Shown: positions 1 to 6,875 of the stretch, in pieces
Numbering within the stretch: the first letter of the stretch is position 1
How the letters are laid out: each line of letters starts with the position of its first letter
Source of the DNA: Bacillota bacterium
GTDB taxonomy: Bacteria > Bacillota > Desulfitobacteriia > Desulfitobacteriales > JAJXUE01
DNA: 9,860 bases
Direction: 5' to 3'
Assembly (NCBI GenBank): GCA_021786555.1
Contig: JAJYNB010000376.1
Location: 1-9,860 of the forward strand
Notes under the pieces: generated by a model
Database searches by the model: none
What the model was told of the DNA's origin: nothing
What the model saw: the letters and a program-made list of their open reading frames with translations, nothing else
Translations under genes and position numbers: made by a program

Positions 1-21
1 TGAACCATACGGAAAAATCAT
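1..21 (-). CDS. Start of an unidentified downstream gene (truncated by window edge)
   Basis: An ATG on the minus strand at 19-21 opens a frame reading M-I-F-P-Y-G-S up to the window edge. A purine-rich ribosome-binding site (GGGGAGAGG) lies a few bases before it, and the start is only 23 bp past the fmt stop codon, as expected for the next gene of the same operon. In related Gram-positive bacteria fmt is often followed by a YugP-type zinc metallopeptidase, a DUF116 protein or rsmB. Seven codons cannot decide between these, so no function is assigned. Confidence 0.4.
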
Positions 22-44
22 CTGCCTCTCCCCTTTCAAGAGTT

Positions 45-977
45 TTAACCCAGTAAGTCCCCGACAGCAAGGGCGTAGCCGCGGGCGAACGCCGCTGCTG
101 CCATCCGTTTCCCGCCCTGGGGCTGGACTTCTCGCACCAACAGGACACCCTGGCCGGTTTGGACCTCAAACCCCGCATTTTTGTCAACCCGGATTACGGT
201 TCCGGGAACAGCCTTCCCTGGGTTGTCTTCAGACCTGGCCAGCCAGACTTTAACAATCTTTCCCTTATAAATAGTATAAGCCCCAGGCCAAGGATTCATG
301 CCGCGAATCAAATTGTTCAAACTTTGGCTGTCCCGCTTCCAGTCGATCAGTTCAGCTTCCCTGGTCAGCATTGGCGCATAAGTGGCCAGAGAGTGGTCCT
401 GGGGTGCCCTTTTCAATTCTCCCCGGGCCAGTTCCCCGAGTGCTTCGACCAAGAGAGTCCCACCCAGACCGGCCAGCCTGTCGTGGACCGTCCCCACCGT
501 ATCTTCCGGCCCGATCTCAATTTCAGCATGCAGCAGCATATCCCCCGTATCGAGTCCCCGGTCCATCTGCATGATGGTTACCCCGGTCTTATCTTCCCCG
601 TTGATTACACACCAATGCAGCGGGGCTGCGCCGCGGTACTTGGGCAAGAGGGACGCATGGACGTTGATGCAGCCGAAGGGCGGCAAATCCAATATTTCCG
701 TCGGCAGGATCTGGCCGAAGGCCGCAACGACAATAACGTCGGGTTCAAGCTCTGCCAGTTTGGCCAGGAACCAGGGCTCCCGCACCTTCTCGGGCTGCAG
801 GACCTCCAGCCCCGCAGCCAGGGCCGCCTCTTTCACCGGTGTATATCCCGGAATCTGCCCTCTGCCCTTCGGCCTGTCGGGTTGGGTAACGACGGCCACT
901 ACCTGATAACCTCCCGTGGCCAGTGCTTCCAGGCTGGGTACAGCAAAACCGGGTGTCCCCATGAACACTACCCGCAT
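45..977 (-). CDS. fmt: Methionyl-tRNA formyltransferase
   Basis: Cytoplasmic enzyme that transfers a formyl group from 10-formyltetrahydrofolate to the amino group of Met-tRNA(fMet), making the initiator tRNA for translation. The 310-residue product is full length for the family. The N-terminal formyltransferase domain (about residues 1-205) starts with the typical FMGTPGFAVPSLEAL segment. It carries the N-x-H catalytic pair (N105, H107) in NVHASLLPKYRGAAP and the catalytic aspartate (D143) in DRGLDTGD. The C-terminal OB-like tRNA-binding domain (about 210-305) includes NPWPGAYT. The ATG follows an AGGA ribosome-binding sequence by about 7 bases and lies 9 bases after the def stop, so the two genes are co-transcribed. 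The pairing is functional: Fmt adds the formyl group and Def removes it. Nothing looks broken. Confidence 0.97.
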   Translation of the reverse strand: MRVVFMGTPGFAVPSLEALATGGYQVVAVVTQPDRPKGRGQIPGYTPVKEAALAAGLEVLQPEKVREPWFLAKLAELEPDVIVVAAFGQILPTEILDLPPFGCINVHASLLPKYRGAAPLHWCVINGEDKTGVTIMQMDRGLDTGDMLLHAEIEIGPEDTVGTVHDRLAGLGGTLLVEALGELARGELKRAPQDHSLATYAPMLTREAELIDWKRDSQSLNNLIRGMNPWPGAYTIYKGKIVKVWLARSEDNPGKAVPGTVIRVDKNAGFEVQTGQGVLLVREVQPQGGKRMAAAAFARGYALAVGDLLG

Positions 978-986
978 GCTTGTTTC

Positions 987-1439
987 CTACTTTCTCTCCA
1001 ACTTCGTCGCCTTATCCACGAAGAGTATACCGTCCAAATGATCAATTTCATGCTGCAAGGCCCGGGCCAGGAGTCCCGTACCCTCAACTTTAATCACTTC
1101 GCCGTTGCGGTCCAGGGCTTTTACCACAACCCGGGCCGCCCGGCTGACTTCCCCGTACACCCCCGGAATGCTCAGGCACCCTTCCGAATCGGTGTCTTCC
1201 CCTTGTCTCTCGCTGATTTCGGGGTTAACCAGTTCAATCAACCCCTCGCCCACATCCACTACCACCACGCGCTTGGAAACCCCAATCTGCGGGGCAGCCA
1301 GTCCCACGCCGTTGGCTTCGCGCAGGGTGTCCGCCAAATTGTTCAGGAGTTTGCGGATGTTGTCCGTAACTTTGGGTACAGGTTTAGCCTTCTCCCGTAA
1401 AATCTGGTCTCCCAGTTCCACTATCTGATAAACGGCCAC
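987..1439 (-). CDS. def: Peptide deformylase
   Basis: Metalloenzyme (Fe2+ or Zn2+) that removes the N-formyl group from nascent proteins in the cytosol. All three family motifs are present, numbered from the chosen start: GVGLAAPQIG (residues 44-53), EGCLS with metal ligand C88, and QHEIDH with metal ligands H130 and H134 and catalytic E131. I place the start at GTG (1437-1439), giving a 150-residue protein beginning M-A-V-Y-Q-I-V-E-L-G-D. GAGGTG lies exactly 7 bases before this GTG but only one base before an in-frame ATG at 1443-1445, which is too close to serve it. The frame can be extended to 1460 but the extra residues look non-native. It lies 9 bp before fmt. The upstream gap to priA is filled by repeat sequence, so expression may rely on read-through from the priA promoter. 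Confidence 0.96.
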   Translation of the reverse strand: MAVYQIVELGDQILREKAKPVPKVTDNIRKLLNNLADTLREANGVGLAAPQIGVSKRVVVVDVGEGLIELVNPEISERQGEDTDSEGCLSIPGVYGEVSRAARVVVKALDRNGEVIKVEGTGLLARALQHEIDHLDGILFVDKATKLERK

Positions 1440-1446
1440 TATCATG

Positions 1447-1452
1447 CACCTC
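1447..1452 (-). promoter_or_regulatory. Ribosome-binding site deciding the def start
   Basis: GAGGTG on the minus strand, 7 bases before the GTG at 1437-1439 and one base before the in-frame ATG at 1443-1445. The spacing favours the GTG start. Confidence 0.65.
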
Positions 1453-1467
1453 ATTCTCAAGAAGTAA

Positions 1468-1685
<218 letters not shown>

Positions 1686-1690
1686 TACTG

Positions 1691-3937
1691 TCAAATCATT
1701 CCCATGGGGTCCAGGTCCAGGCTTAAGGAGATACCGCCGATAGAGCTGTACTGGTAAAGCTGCTTAATGGCGTTTCCCATGCCTGCTTTTAAATCCGCCA
1801 CCTGCTTGCCTTTCAGGATAACCTGCCAGCGGTAACGGTTTTTTAATTTGCTCAGCGGACTTGGCGCAGGACCCAAAATCTCCAGGGGGTGGTTCAGGCC
1901 CCTGTTGCGTCCTTCCAATTCCTGGCGTAAAGCACCGCCCAAATCCTGGGCACTGCGGATGACATTTGCTTCAACTTCGCCGGACAAAACCACCCGGAAC
2001 AGGTGATTGAAAGGGGGGTATCCCAAAGCCCGCCGGAAAGAGATTTCCTGGCGGAAAAAGCCCTGGTAGTCATGTTCCCTGGCGCTGTTGATGCAGGGAT
2101 CGCCTGGGGAAAAAGTCTGGATAACCACCTCTCCGGGCAAAGCCCCCCGGCCCGCCCGTCCGGCCACCTGGGCCAGGAGCTGAAAAGTCCTTTCCCTGGC
2201 CCGGAAATCAGGCATGTTCAGAGTTATGTCGGCTGAAACCACCCCGACCAGGGTAACCCGTGGGAAATCCAGCCCCTTAGCTACCATTTGGGTACCGATA
2301 AGCACCTGGGCCTCTCCCCGGCCAAACTCAGCCAGGATCTCACTGTGGGCGCCTATCCGGCCTGTGGAATCAGTATCCAGGCGCAGCGCTTTGACAGCGG
2401 GAAAGAGAGTATGTATTTCCTGCTCCACCCGCTGCGTGCCCAGCCCGAAATACCGGATGTGCCTGCTGTTGCAGGCCGGGCAGCTCTGCGGCGCTGACAC
2501 GCTGTGGTTGCAGTAATGACATCTTAATTCACCGGAACCCAGGTGGTAAGTCAGGCTGATGTCACACCTGGGGCATTTCGCTGTATAACCGCATTCCCGG
2601 CATACCACAAAAGTGGAATAGCCGCGCCGGTTGAGAAACAGGATTGCCTGTTCGCCCCGGTCAAACCTGTCCTGCAATTTCTCAATCAACAGCCGGGAGA
2701 ACACACTCCTGTTACCTGCTACTAATTCTTCCCGCAAATCAACGATTTCAACCGGCGGCAGAGGCCTGCAATCAATGCGTTCCTCCAGGCTCACCAGCTT
2801 GTATTTGCCCGTCAGGGCCAGGGCGTAGCTTTCCAAAGAAGGTGTGGCACTGCCCAGTACCACCGTACAGCCGCACAGTTCGGCCCTTTTTTGTGCCACT
2901 TCCCTGACATGGTATTTGGGGCTTTCCTCCTGCTTATAAGCTTGCTCATGTTCTTCATCAATGATAATCATGCCGAGGTTTTTGACGGGGGCAAATACGG
3001 CTGACCTGGCGCCGACCACCACCCCGGCTTCACCGCCGGCCACCTTCTGATATTCCCGGGCCCGCTCCCCTGCAGCCATTCCGCTGTGCAGAACCGCTAC
3101 CCTGCCGGGGAAAGCCTCGGAAAATATCTTATAGATTTGGGGGGTCAAGGCAATTTCCGGCACCAGCACCAGAGCCCTCTGTCCTGACTGCAAGAGCCGG
3201 GATACCAGCCGCACATAGACCTCGGTCTTGCCGCTCCCCGTCACGCCGTGCAGCAGAACGGTCCTGCCCTTTTCCCCCAGCACAGCCTCGATCTCTGTCA
3301 CTGCCCTATGTTGCGCCGGCGTCAGTTCCACCCCTGTCCTGGGCTTGACCGTCTCAGGCAGCCTTGAAGCGCCGCCGCTAACGGCGCGCACTCTGTGCTG
3401 CGTCTCCATGGCTAAAAGTCCCCTGGCAACCAGGCTTTCCACATGAGGCAGGATTTCCTTTCCCAGCCTGGTGGTGAGATTTTTTAATTTGACAGGTTTC
3501 CTCCCCTTATGCACCGCCTGGAAGACTTTGCCCGCTTCCGGGTCCAGGAATCCCAGAGCCTGCACGTCTGGAGCATCCGGGGGAACCAGTACCTTAACAA
3601 TTATCTCCTCCCTGACCCCAAAGGGCGCAGGGAGTATACACTGCAGTGCCTGAACAAAGGGGCAGACATAGTAATCCGCCATCCAGCGGGCCGTCTCAAT
3701 CAGTTCAGGACTTAACAAAGCTTCCTTATCAAGGCAGCTGATAATAGGTCTGGCCCTGACCGCCGGCGCAGCCAGGTCAAGACCCACCACGATTCCTTCC
3801 ACGGTCCTGCGGTTGAAGGGGACCACAACCCGCGAACCGATTTCCAGTTGCATCGTATCAGGGACTGCATAGTGAAAGGACCTGTCTACCTTACGGTTGT
3901 GAATATCTACGACTACCTCGGCAAAGCGACGGGTCAT
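1691..3937 (-). CDS. priA: Primosomal protein N' (replication restart helicase PriA)
   Basis: ATP-dependent 3'-5' DNA helicase that recognises stalled or collapsed forks and reloads the replicative helicase. The 748-residue product is complete. The N-terminal 3'-DNA-binding and winged-helix regions (about 1-200) precede the helicase core. Walker A is GVTGSGKT (231-238), the DEEH box is at 327-330, then GSATPS (362-367), and the late helicase motifs are GTQMVAKGLDFP (548-559) and QVAGRAGRG (590-598). Eight cysteines between 446 and 489 (C446, C449, C455, C458, C473, C476, C486, C489) form the paired zinc site typical of PriA. The start MTRRFAEVVVDIHNRKVDRSF matches the family N-terminus and follows GGAGGGGAG at proper spacing. 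It is the first gene of the priA-def-fmt operon, with a strong promoter just upstream. Confidence 0.97.
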   Translation of the reverse strand: MTRRFAEVVVDIHNRKVDRSFHYAVPDTMQLEIGSRVVVPFNRRTVEGIVVGLDLAAPAVRARPIISCLDKEALLSPELIETARWMADYYVCPFVQALQCILPAPFGVREEIIVKVLVPPDAPDVQALGFLDPEAGKVFQAVHKGRKPVKLKNLTTRLGKEILPHVESLVARGLLAMETQHRVRAVSGGASRLPETVKPRTGVELTPAQHRAVTEIEAVLGEKGRTVLLHGVTGSGKTEVYVRLVSRLLQSGQRALVLVPEIALTPQIYKIFSEAFPGRVAVLHSGMAAGERAREYQKVAGGEAGVVVGARSAVFAPVKNLGMIIIDEEHEQAYKQEESPKYHVREVAQKRAELCGCTVVLGSATPSLESYALALTGKYKLVSLEERIDCRPLPPVEIVDLREELVAGNRSVFSRLLIEKLQDRFDRGEQAILFLNRRGYSTFVVCRECGYTAKCPRCDISLTYHLGSGELRCHYCNHSVSAPQSCPACNSRHIRYFGLGTQRVEQEIHTLFPAVKALRLDTDSTGRIGAHSEILAEFGRGEAQVLIGTQMVAKGLDFPRVTLVGVVSADITLNMPDFRARERTFQLLAQVAGRAGRGALPGEVVIQTFSPGDPCINSAREHDYQGFFRQEISFRRALGYPPFNHLFRVVLSGEVEANVIRSAQDLGGALRQELEGRNRGLNHPLEILGPAPSPLSKLKNRYRWQVILKGKQVADLKAGMGNAIKQLYQYSSIGGISLSLDLDPMGMI

Positions 3938-3968
3938 GCACTCCCCTCCGCAGCTTTATTTTAGTCCC

Positions 3969-3996
3969 ATTATAACAGATAAAATCCGCTCCACAA
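3969..3996 (-). promoter_or_regulatory. Promoter of the priA-def-fmt operon (sigma-A type)
   Basis: On the minus strand TTGTGG (3991-3996) and a perfect TATAAT (3969-3974) are separated by 16 bp. The -10 box ends about 30 bp before the priA ATG, leaving a short leader that contains the GGAGGGGAG ribosome-binding site. This is sequence matching only; no transcript data are available. Confidence 0.7.
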
Positions 3997-4029
3997 AGAG
4001 GATAGCCCCTTTCATAAACAGCACAGCTT

Positions 4030-4057
4030 TTGAGCATAACTAATTGAGTAATAATTA
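4030..4057 (+). promoter_or_regulatory. Possible promoter of the hydrogenase operon
   Basis: TTGAGC (4030-4035) and TAATTA (4052-4057) are spaced 16 bp apart in an AT-rich stretch just before the hydrogenase small subunit gene. Both boxes depart from consensus, so activator-dependent expression is possible. No clear FNR- or CRP-type palindrome could be assigned. Confidence 0.35.
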
Positions 4058-4071
4058 ACACAAAATGACTC

Positions 4072-4077
4072 AGGAGG
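4072..4077 (+). promoter_or_regulatory. Ribosome-binding site of the hydrogenase small subunit
   Basis: A consensus AGGAGG lies 6 bases before the ATG at 4084. It fixes the start and keeps the Tat twin-arginine motif at residues 4-5. Confidence 0.8.
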
Positions 4078-4083
4078 AAAACG

Positions 4084-5298
4084 ATGTTAACCAGGCGGGA
4101 ATTTATCAGCTTATGCGCAAAGACAACCATGGCGGTCAGCCTGTCGGAAGTGCTGCTCGCCGATTTGGATAAAGCAATTACCGCCAAAGAAATCAAAAAA
4201 CCTACGATTATCTGGCTGGAACTGGGCTCCTGTACCGGAAACACCATTTCCCTGGATAACACCGCCTCCCCCAGCGTCAAGGAGCTCTTCAGCAAGGTCA
4301 TCGATTTGCGCTTCCACTGGATTTTCATGAACGTGGAAGGGAGTAATGCCACCAACGTTATGCGCCAGACCGCAAAAGAAAAGGCCGGAGAATTCATCCT
4401 GGTGATAGAGGGCTCAGTGGTGCTGGCAGACGGCGGGACCTGGGACAATATCGCCTACGAAAACGGCAAACTGGTGACGGGAGTTTCCGTACTCAAGGAC
4501 CTGGCTTCCCAAGCCAAGCAGGTAATAGCTATCGGCAGCTGTGCCGCCTTCGGAGGCCCCTCCGCGGCCCACCCCAACCCTTCCAAATCTGTTGGGGTCC
4601 AGGATGTGCTGGACAGGCAGGTAATCAACACCCCCGGCTGCCCCTGCCACCCGGACTGGTTTTTAGGCACACTCTATCACCTGATCAATTACGGGCTTCC
4701 CGAACTGGACACTTACAACAGGCCGAAGCTTTTTTATGGTCGACTGCTGCACGACCAGTGCCAGCGCCGCACCTATTTTGAGAAAGGGATTTTTGCCCAG
4801 AATCTTGGCGACCCCTGGTGCATGTTTACCATAGGCTGCCGCGGCCCCCGCACTTATGCCGACTGCCCCAACCGGGAGTGGAACGGCACCGACAACTGGC
4901 CCGTCGGGTGCAACACGCCCTGTATCGGCTGTGTGGAACCCGGTTTTCCTGATGTGTCCATGCCCTTCTTCCAGCGCTACCCTGATTTGAAGCTTCCCGG
5001 TTTTACGGCCAATCTGGATAAGGCTGCGCTGGCCGCCGGCATTGTTACCCTGGGAGGTTTGGGCGCCCACCTGGGGGCCAGCCTTGCCACCCGGCGCCTG
5101 CGCAAAAATCTCACAGAAACTTCCCTGCCCCTAACCCCGCCAGGTCCGCACACTGAGGCCCAGTTGGAAGGGATTCGGACTGAGACCGTACCGGAAGGAG
5201 CGCCGACTCAGGCGAAAGTGGTCCGGACAGAGCCGGCACCCGCTCTACTCCAAGTCCGCCGGCCCCGCAAAGCTCGCCGGACACTGCACAAACAATAA
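4084..5298 (+). CDS. [NiFe] hydrogenase small subunit, Tat-exported and membrane-anchored (variant proximal cluster)
   Basis: Electron-transfer subunit of a respiratory [NiFe] hydrogenase (HyaA/HybO-like), carrying Fe-S clusters from the active site toward the membrane. The N-terminus TRREFIS (residues 3-9) is a Tat motif, though the hydrophobic stretch behind it is weak. Distal [4Fe-4S] ligands are H223, C226, C246 and C252. Medial-cluster cysteines are C261, C280 and C283, with the proline of PCIGC kept, which suggests [3Fe-4S]. The proximal cluster is odd: the usual CxxC reads C50-T-G-N53, while C153 (GSCAAFGG) and C186 remain, and an extra C188 gives GCPC. A single membrane helix (about 314-335) is followed by a long Pro-rich, basic tail (336-404). 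The divergent promoter region lies upstream; the large subunit follows after a 159-bp gap holding a repeat. The family is certain, but the HydDB subgroup cannot be set by eye. Confidence 0.93.
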   Translation: MLTRREFISLCAKTTMAVSLSEVLLADLDKAITAKEIKKPTIIWLELGSCTGNTISLDNTASPSVKELFSKVIDLRFHWIFMNVEGSNATNVMRQTAKEKAGEFILVIEGSVVLADGGTWDNIAYENGKLVTGVSVLKDLASQAKQVIAIGSCAAFGGPSAAHPNPSKSVGVQDVLDRQVINTPGCPCHPDWFLGTLYHLINYGLPELDTYNRPKLFYGRLLHDQCQRRTYFEKGIFAQNLGDPWCMFTIGCRGPRTYADCPNREWNGTDNWPVGCNTPCIGCVEPGFPDVSMPFFQRYPDLKLPGFTANLDKAALAAGIVTLGGLGAHLGASLATRRLRKNLTETSLPLTPPGPHTEAQLEGIRTETVPEGAPTQAKVVRTEPAPALLQVRRPRKARRTLHKQ

Positions 5299-5312
5299 CT
5301 CTGGTAAGGAAT

Positions 5313-5430
5313 TCAGGAGTCAGGAGTCAGAATACTTCGAGATAAAACCGCCTGTCTTTACCAAATAGGATAGTTTCATTCATCAGTGGTGCCGCCTAGC
5401 GGCATGTAAGTCTGAATTCTGACTCCTGAC
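5313..5430. repeat. Palindromic repeat element between hydrogenase subunit genes
   Basis: A 118-bp element bounded by a perfect 15-bp inverted repeat (5319-5333 with 5416-5430) made of GAGTCAG/CTGACTC units. Inside it is a small hairpin, TGCCGC-CTA-GCGGCA (5390-5404). The left end (5313-5333) is identical over 21 bp to 1468-1488, so the element belongs to the same family as the one between priA and def. It fills most of the 159-bp gap between the two structural genes, ends 27 bp before the large subunit ATG and encodes nothing recognisable. Transcribed, it would fold into a stem that could affect mRNA processing or the small-to-large subunit expression ratio; this last point is inference. Confidence 0.85.
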
Positions 5431-5446
5431 AAATTTTTACGATTCG

Positions 5447-5452
5447 AAGGAG
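5447..5452 (+). promoter_or_regulatory. Ribosome-binding site of the hydrogenase large subunit
   Basis: AAGGAG lies 5 bases before the ATG at 5458 and 16 bp after the repeat element, so the large subunit has its own strong initiation site outside the repeat. Confidence 0.75.
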
Positions 5453-5457
5453 ATACA

Positions 5458-6861
5458 ATGGAGACCCGCACTATCATACCTCTCACCCGGATTCACCAAC
5501 CTTTAAAGCTGGAATTGGACCTGGAGAGTGACCTGGTCACAGACTGCAGATCCTCCGGGACCATGTTCCGGGGCTTTGAACTGATGCTGGAAGGGCGTGA
5601 CCCCAGGGATGCTGCATACCTTACCCAACGCATCTGCGGCATCTGTTCCACCGCCCATGGTATGGTTGCTGCCCTGGCGGTAGAAGACGCCTGCAAAGTA
5701 GAGATTACCCGTAATGCCGCCCTGATGCGCAACCTCATTTACGGAGCCGACGTGCTGCAGAACCATTTGCGCCACTTTTACGTACTGGCCCTGCCGGACT
5801 ACATCACATCGCCCAAAACCCCTCCCTTTGAGCCCCAGTCCAGTTACGACAAGCGCTTTACCAAGGCGGAAAATGATAAGCTGGTGGAAAGTCTTTGGCA
5901 GGCAATAGAGACAAGCCGCCTGGCCCACCAAATGCTGGCAATCTACGGCGGCAAAGCGCCCCACCAGCATGGCATCGTCCCCGGCGGTACTTCCATGGCC
6001 CCTGATGCCGACCGCAGCAACAGATTTCGCGGCCTGCTCAAAATTGTATTGGAATTTGTCAACGAACACCTGCTTCCCGATGTGGAACTCCTGGCCACCA
6101 AATACAACGACTACTTTAAACTTGGCCGGGGTCCGGGCAACTTCCTCTCCTACGGCATGTTCCCGCAAAAAGGCAGCCTCAATCCCAAATACCCCGCGGG
6201 AGCCTATCTGGACGGTAAACTCTCCGACCTGGACATCAGCCTGGTTTCCGAAGACATTTCCCATTCCTGGTTCAACGGACCCAGTGTCCAGGAAAAGCCG
6301 GCCGAAGCCCTTGCTCTTCCCGACAAGCAAAAACCGGGAGGCTACACCTGGCTTAAGGCCCCCCGCTATGACAATCAGGTGATGGAGATGGGTCCCTTAG
6401 GCCGCATGTGGCTTAGCGGGGAATACCGCAATGGCACATCAGCCATGGACCGGCTGGTTACCAGGACGCTGGAAGCCAAAAAGGTAGCCCAGTGGATGCT
6501 GGAGTGGCTCGACGAATTGGTACCGGGCCAACCCACTTTTACTCCCTTCGACATCCCGGACTCCGGCAGCGGAATCGGGCTCACAGAAGCCATGCGCGGC
6601 TCCCTGGGCCACTGGGTCAAAATCGAAAACCACAAAATCGCCCATTATCAGATCATTACCCCGACTGCCTGGCTCTTTTCCCCCAAAGACAAAGCCGGCC
6701 GGCGCGGGGCTGTAGACCATTCCGTGGTGGGAACCCGTGTCGGCGATAAGGAGAATTTTAGCGAAGTGGGTCGCATTGTCCGTTCCTTTGACCCGTGTTT
6801 TTCCTGTTCCGGGCACCTGATCCGGCCCCAAGGAGATATAGAAGAATTCAGAATTTGCTAA
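5458..6861 (+). CDS. [NiFe] hydrogenase large (catalytic) subunit
   Basis: Catalytic subunit holding the Ni-Fe(CN)2CO centre that splits or forms H2. The nickel ligands are present: RICGICSTAH gives C60 and C63, and DPCFSC near the end gives C447 and C450. The segments GGKAPHQHGIVPGG (164-177), RYDNQVMEMGPLGRMW (303-318) and MRGSLGHW, with the conserved active-site arginine R380, support the family. After H453 a 14-residue tail remains, implying removal by a HyaD/HybD-type endopeptidase not encoded here. At 467 residues it is compact compared with roughly 550-600 in proteobacterial group 1 enzymes. The usual TRIEGH near the N-terminus reads TRIHQP, so the glutamate often used as proton gate is H13. 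It has no signal peptide, which fits piggyback Tat export with the small subunit. The stop codon's last base is the first base of the next gene's ribosome-binding site. Confidence 0.95.
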   Translation: METRTIIPLTRIHQPLKLELDLESDLVTDCRSSGTMFRGFELMLEGRDPRDAAYLTQRICGICSTAHGMVAALAVEDACKVEITRNAALMRNLIYGADVLQNHLRHFYVLALPDYITSPKTPPFEPQSSYDKRFTKAENDKLVESLWQAIETSRLAHQMLAIYGGKAPHQHGIVPGGTSMAPDADRSNRFRGLLKIVLEFVNEHLLPDVELLATKYNDYFKLGRGPGNFLSYGMFPQKGSLNPKYPAGAYLDGKLSDLDISLVSEDISHSWFNGPSVQEKPAEALALPDKQKPGGYTWLKAPRYDNQVMEMGPLGRMWLSGEYRNGTSAMDRLVTRTLEAKKVAQWMLEWLDELVPGQPTFTPFDIPDSGSGIGLTEAMRGSLGHWVKIENHKIAHYQIITPTAWLFSPKDKAGRRGAVDHSVVGTRVGDKENFSEVGRIVRSFDPCFSCSGHLIRPQGDIEEFRIC

Positions 6862-6875
6862 GGTGGTTGGGAACA

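Noticed and set aside
159..1400. Long plus-strand open frame of 413 codons opposite fmt and def
   Set aside because: It lies wholly antisense to two clear housekeeping genes, has no recognisable domain and no ribosome-binding site; an antisense artefact of GC-rich coding sequence.
4041..4058. FNR-type site (TTGAG...ATTAA) before the hydrogenase genes
   Set aside because: Half-sites are imperfect and wrongly spaced for TTGAT-N4-ATCAA; not better than expected in AT-rich DNA.
3891..4448. Minus-strand open frame spanning the priA/hydrogenase promoter region
   Set aside because: It overlaps both the priA start and the small subunit start and runs through the promoter boxes; no motif or ribosome-binding site supports it.
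5503..6330. Minus-strand open frame of 275 codons opposite the hydrogenase large subunit
   Set aside because: Antisense to a confidently identified gene with full family motifs; its composition mirrors that gene and no family is recognisable.
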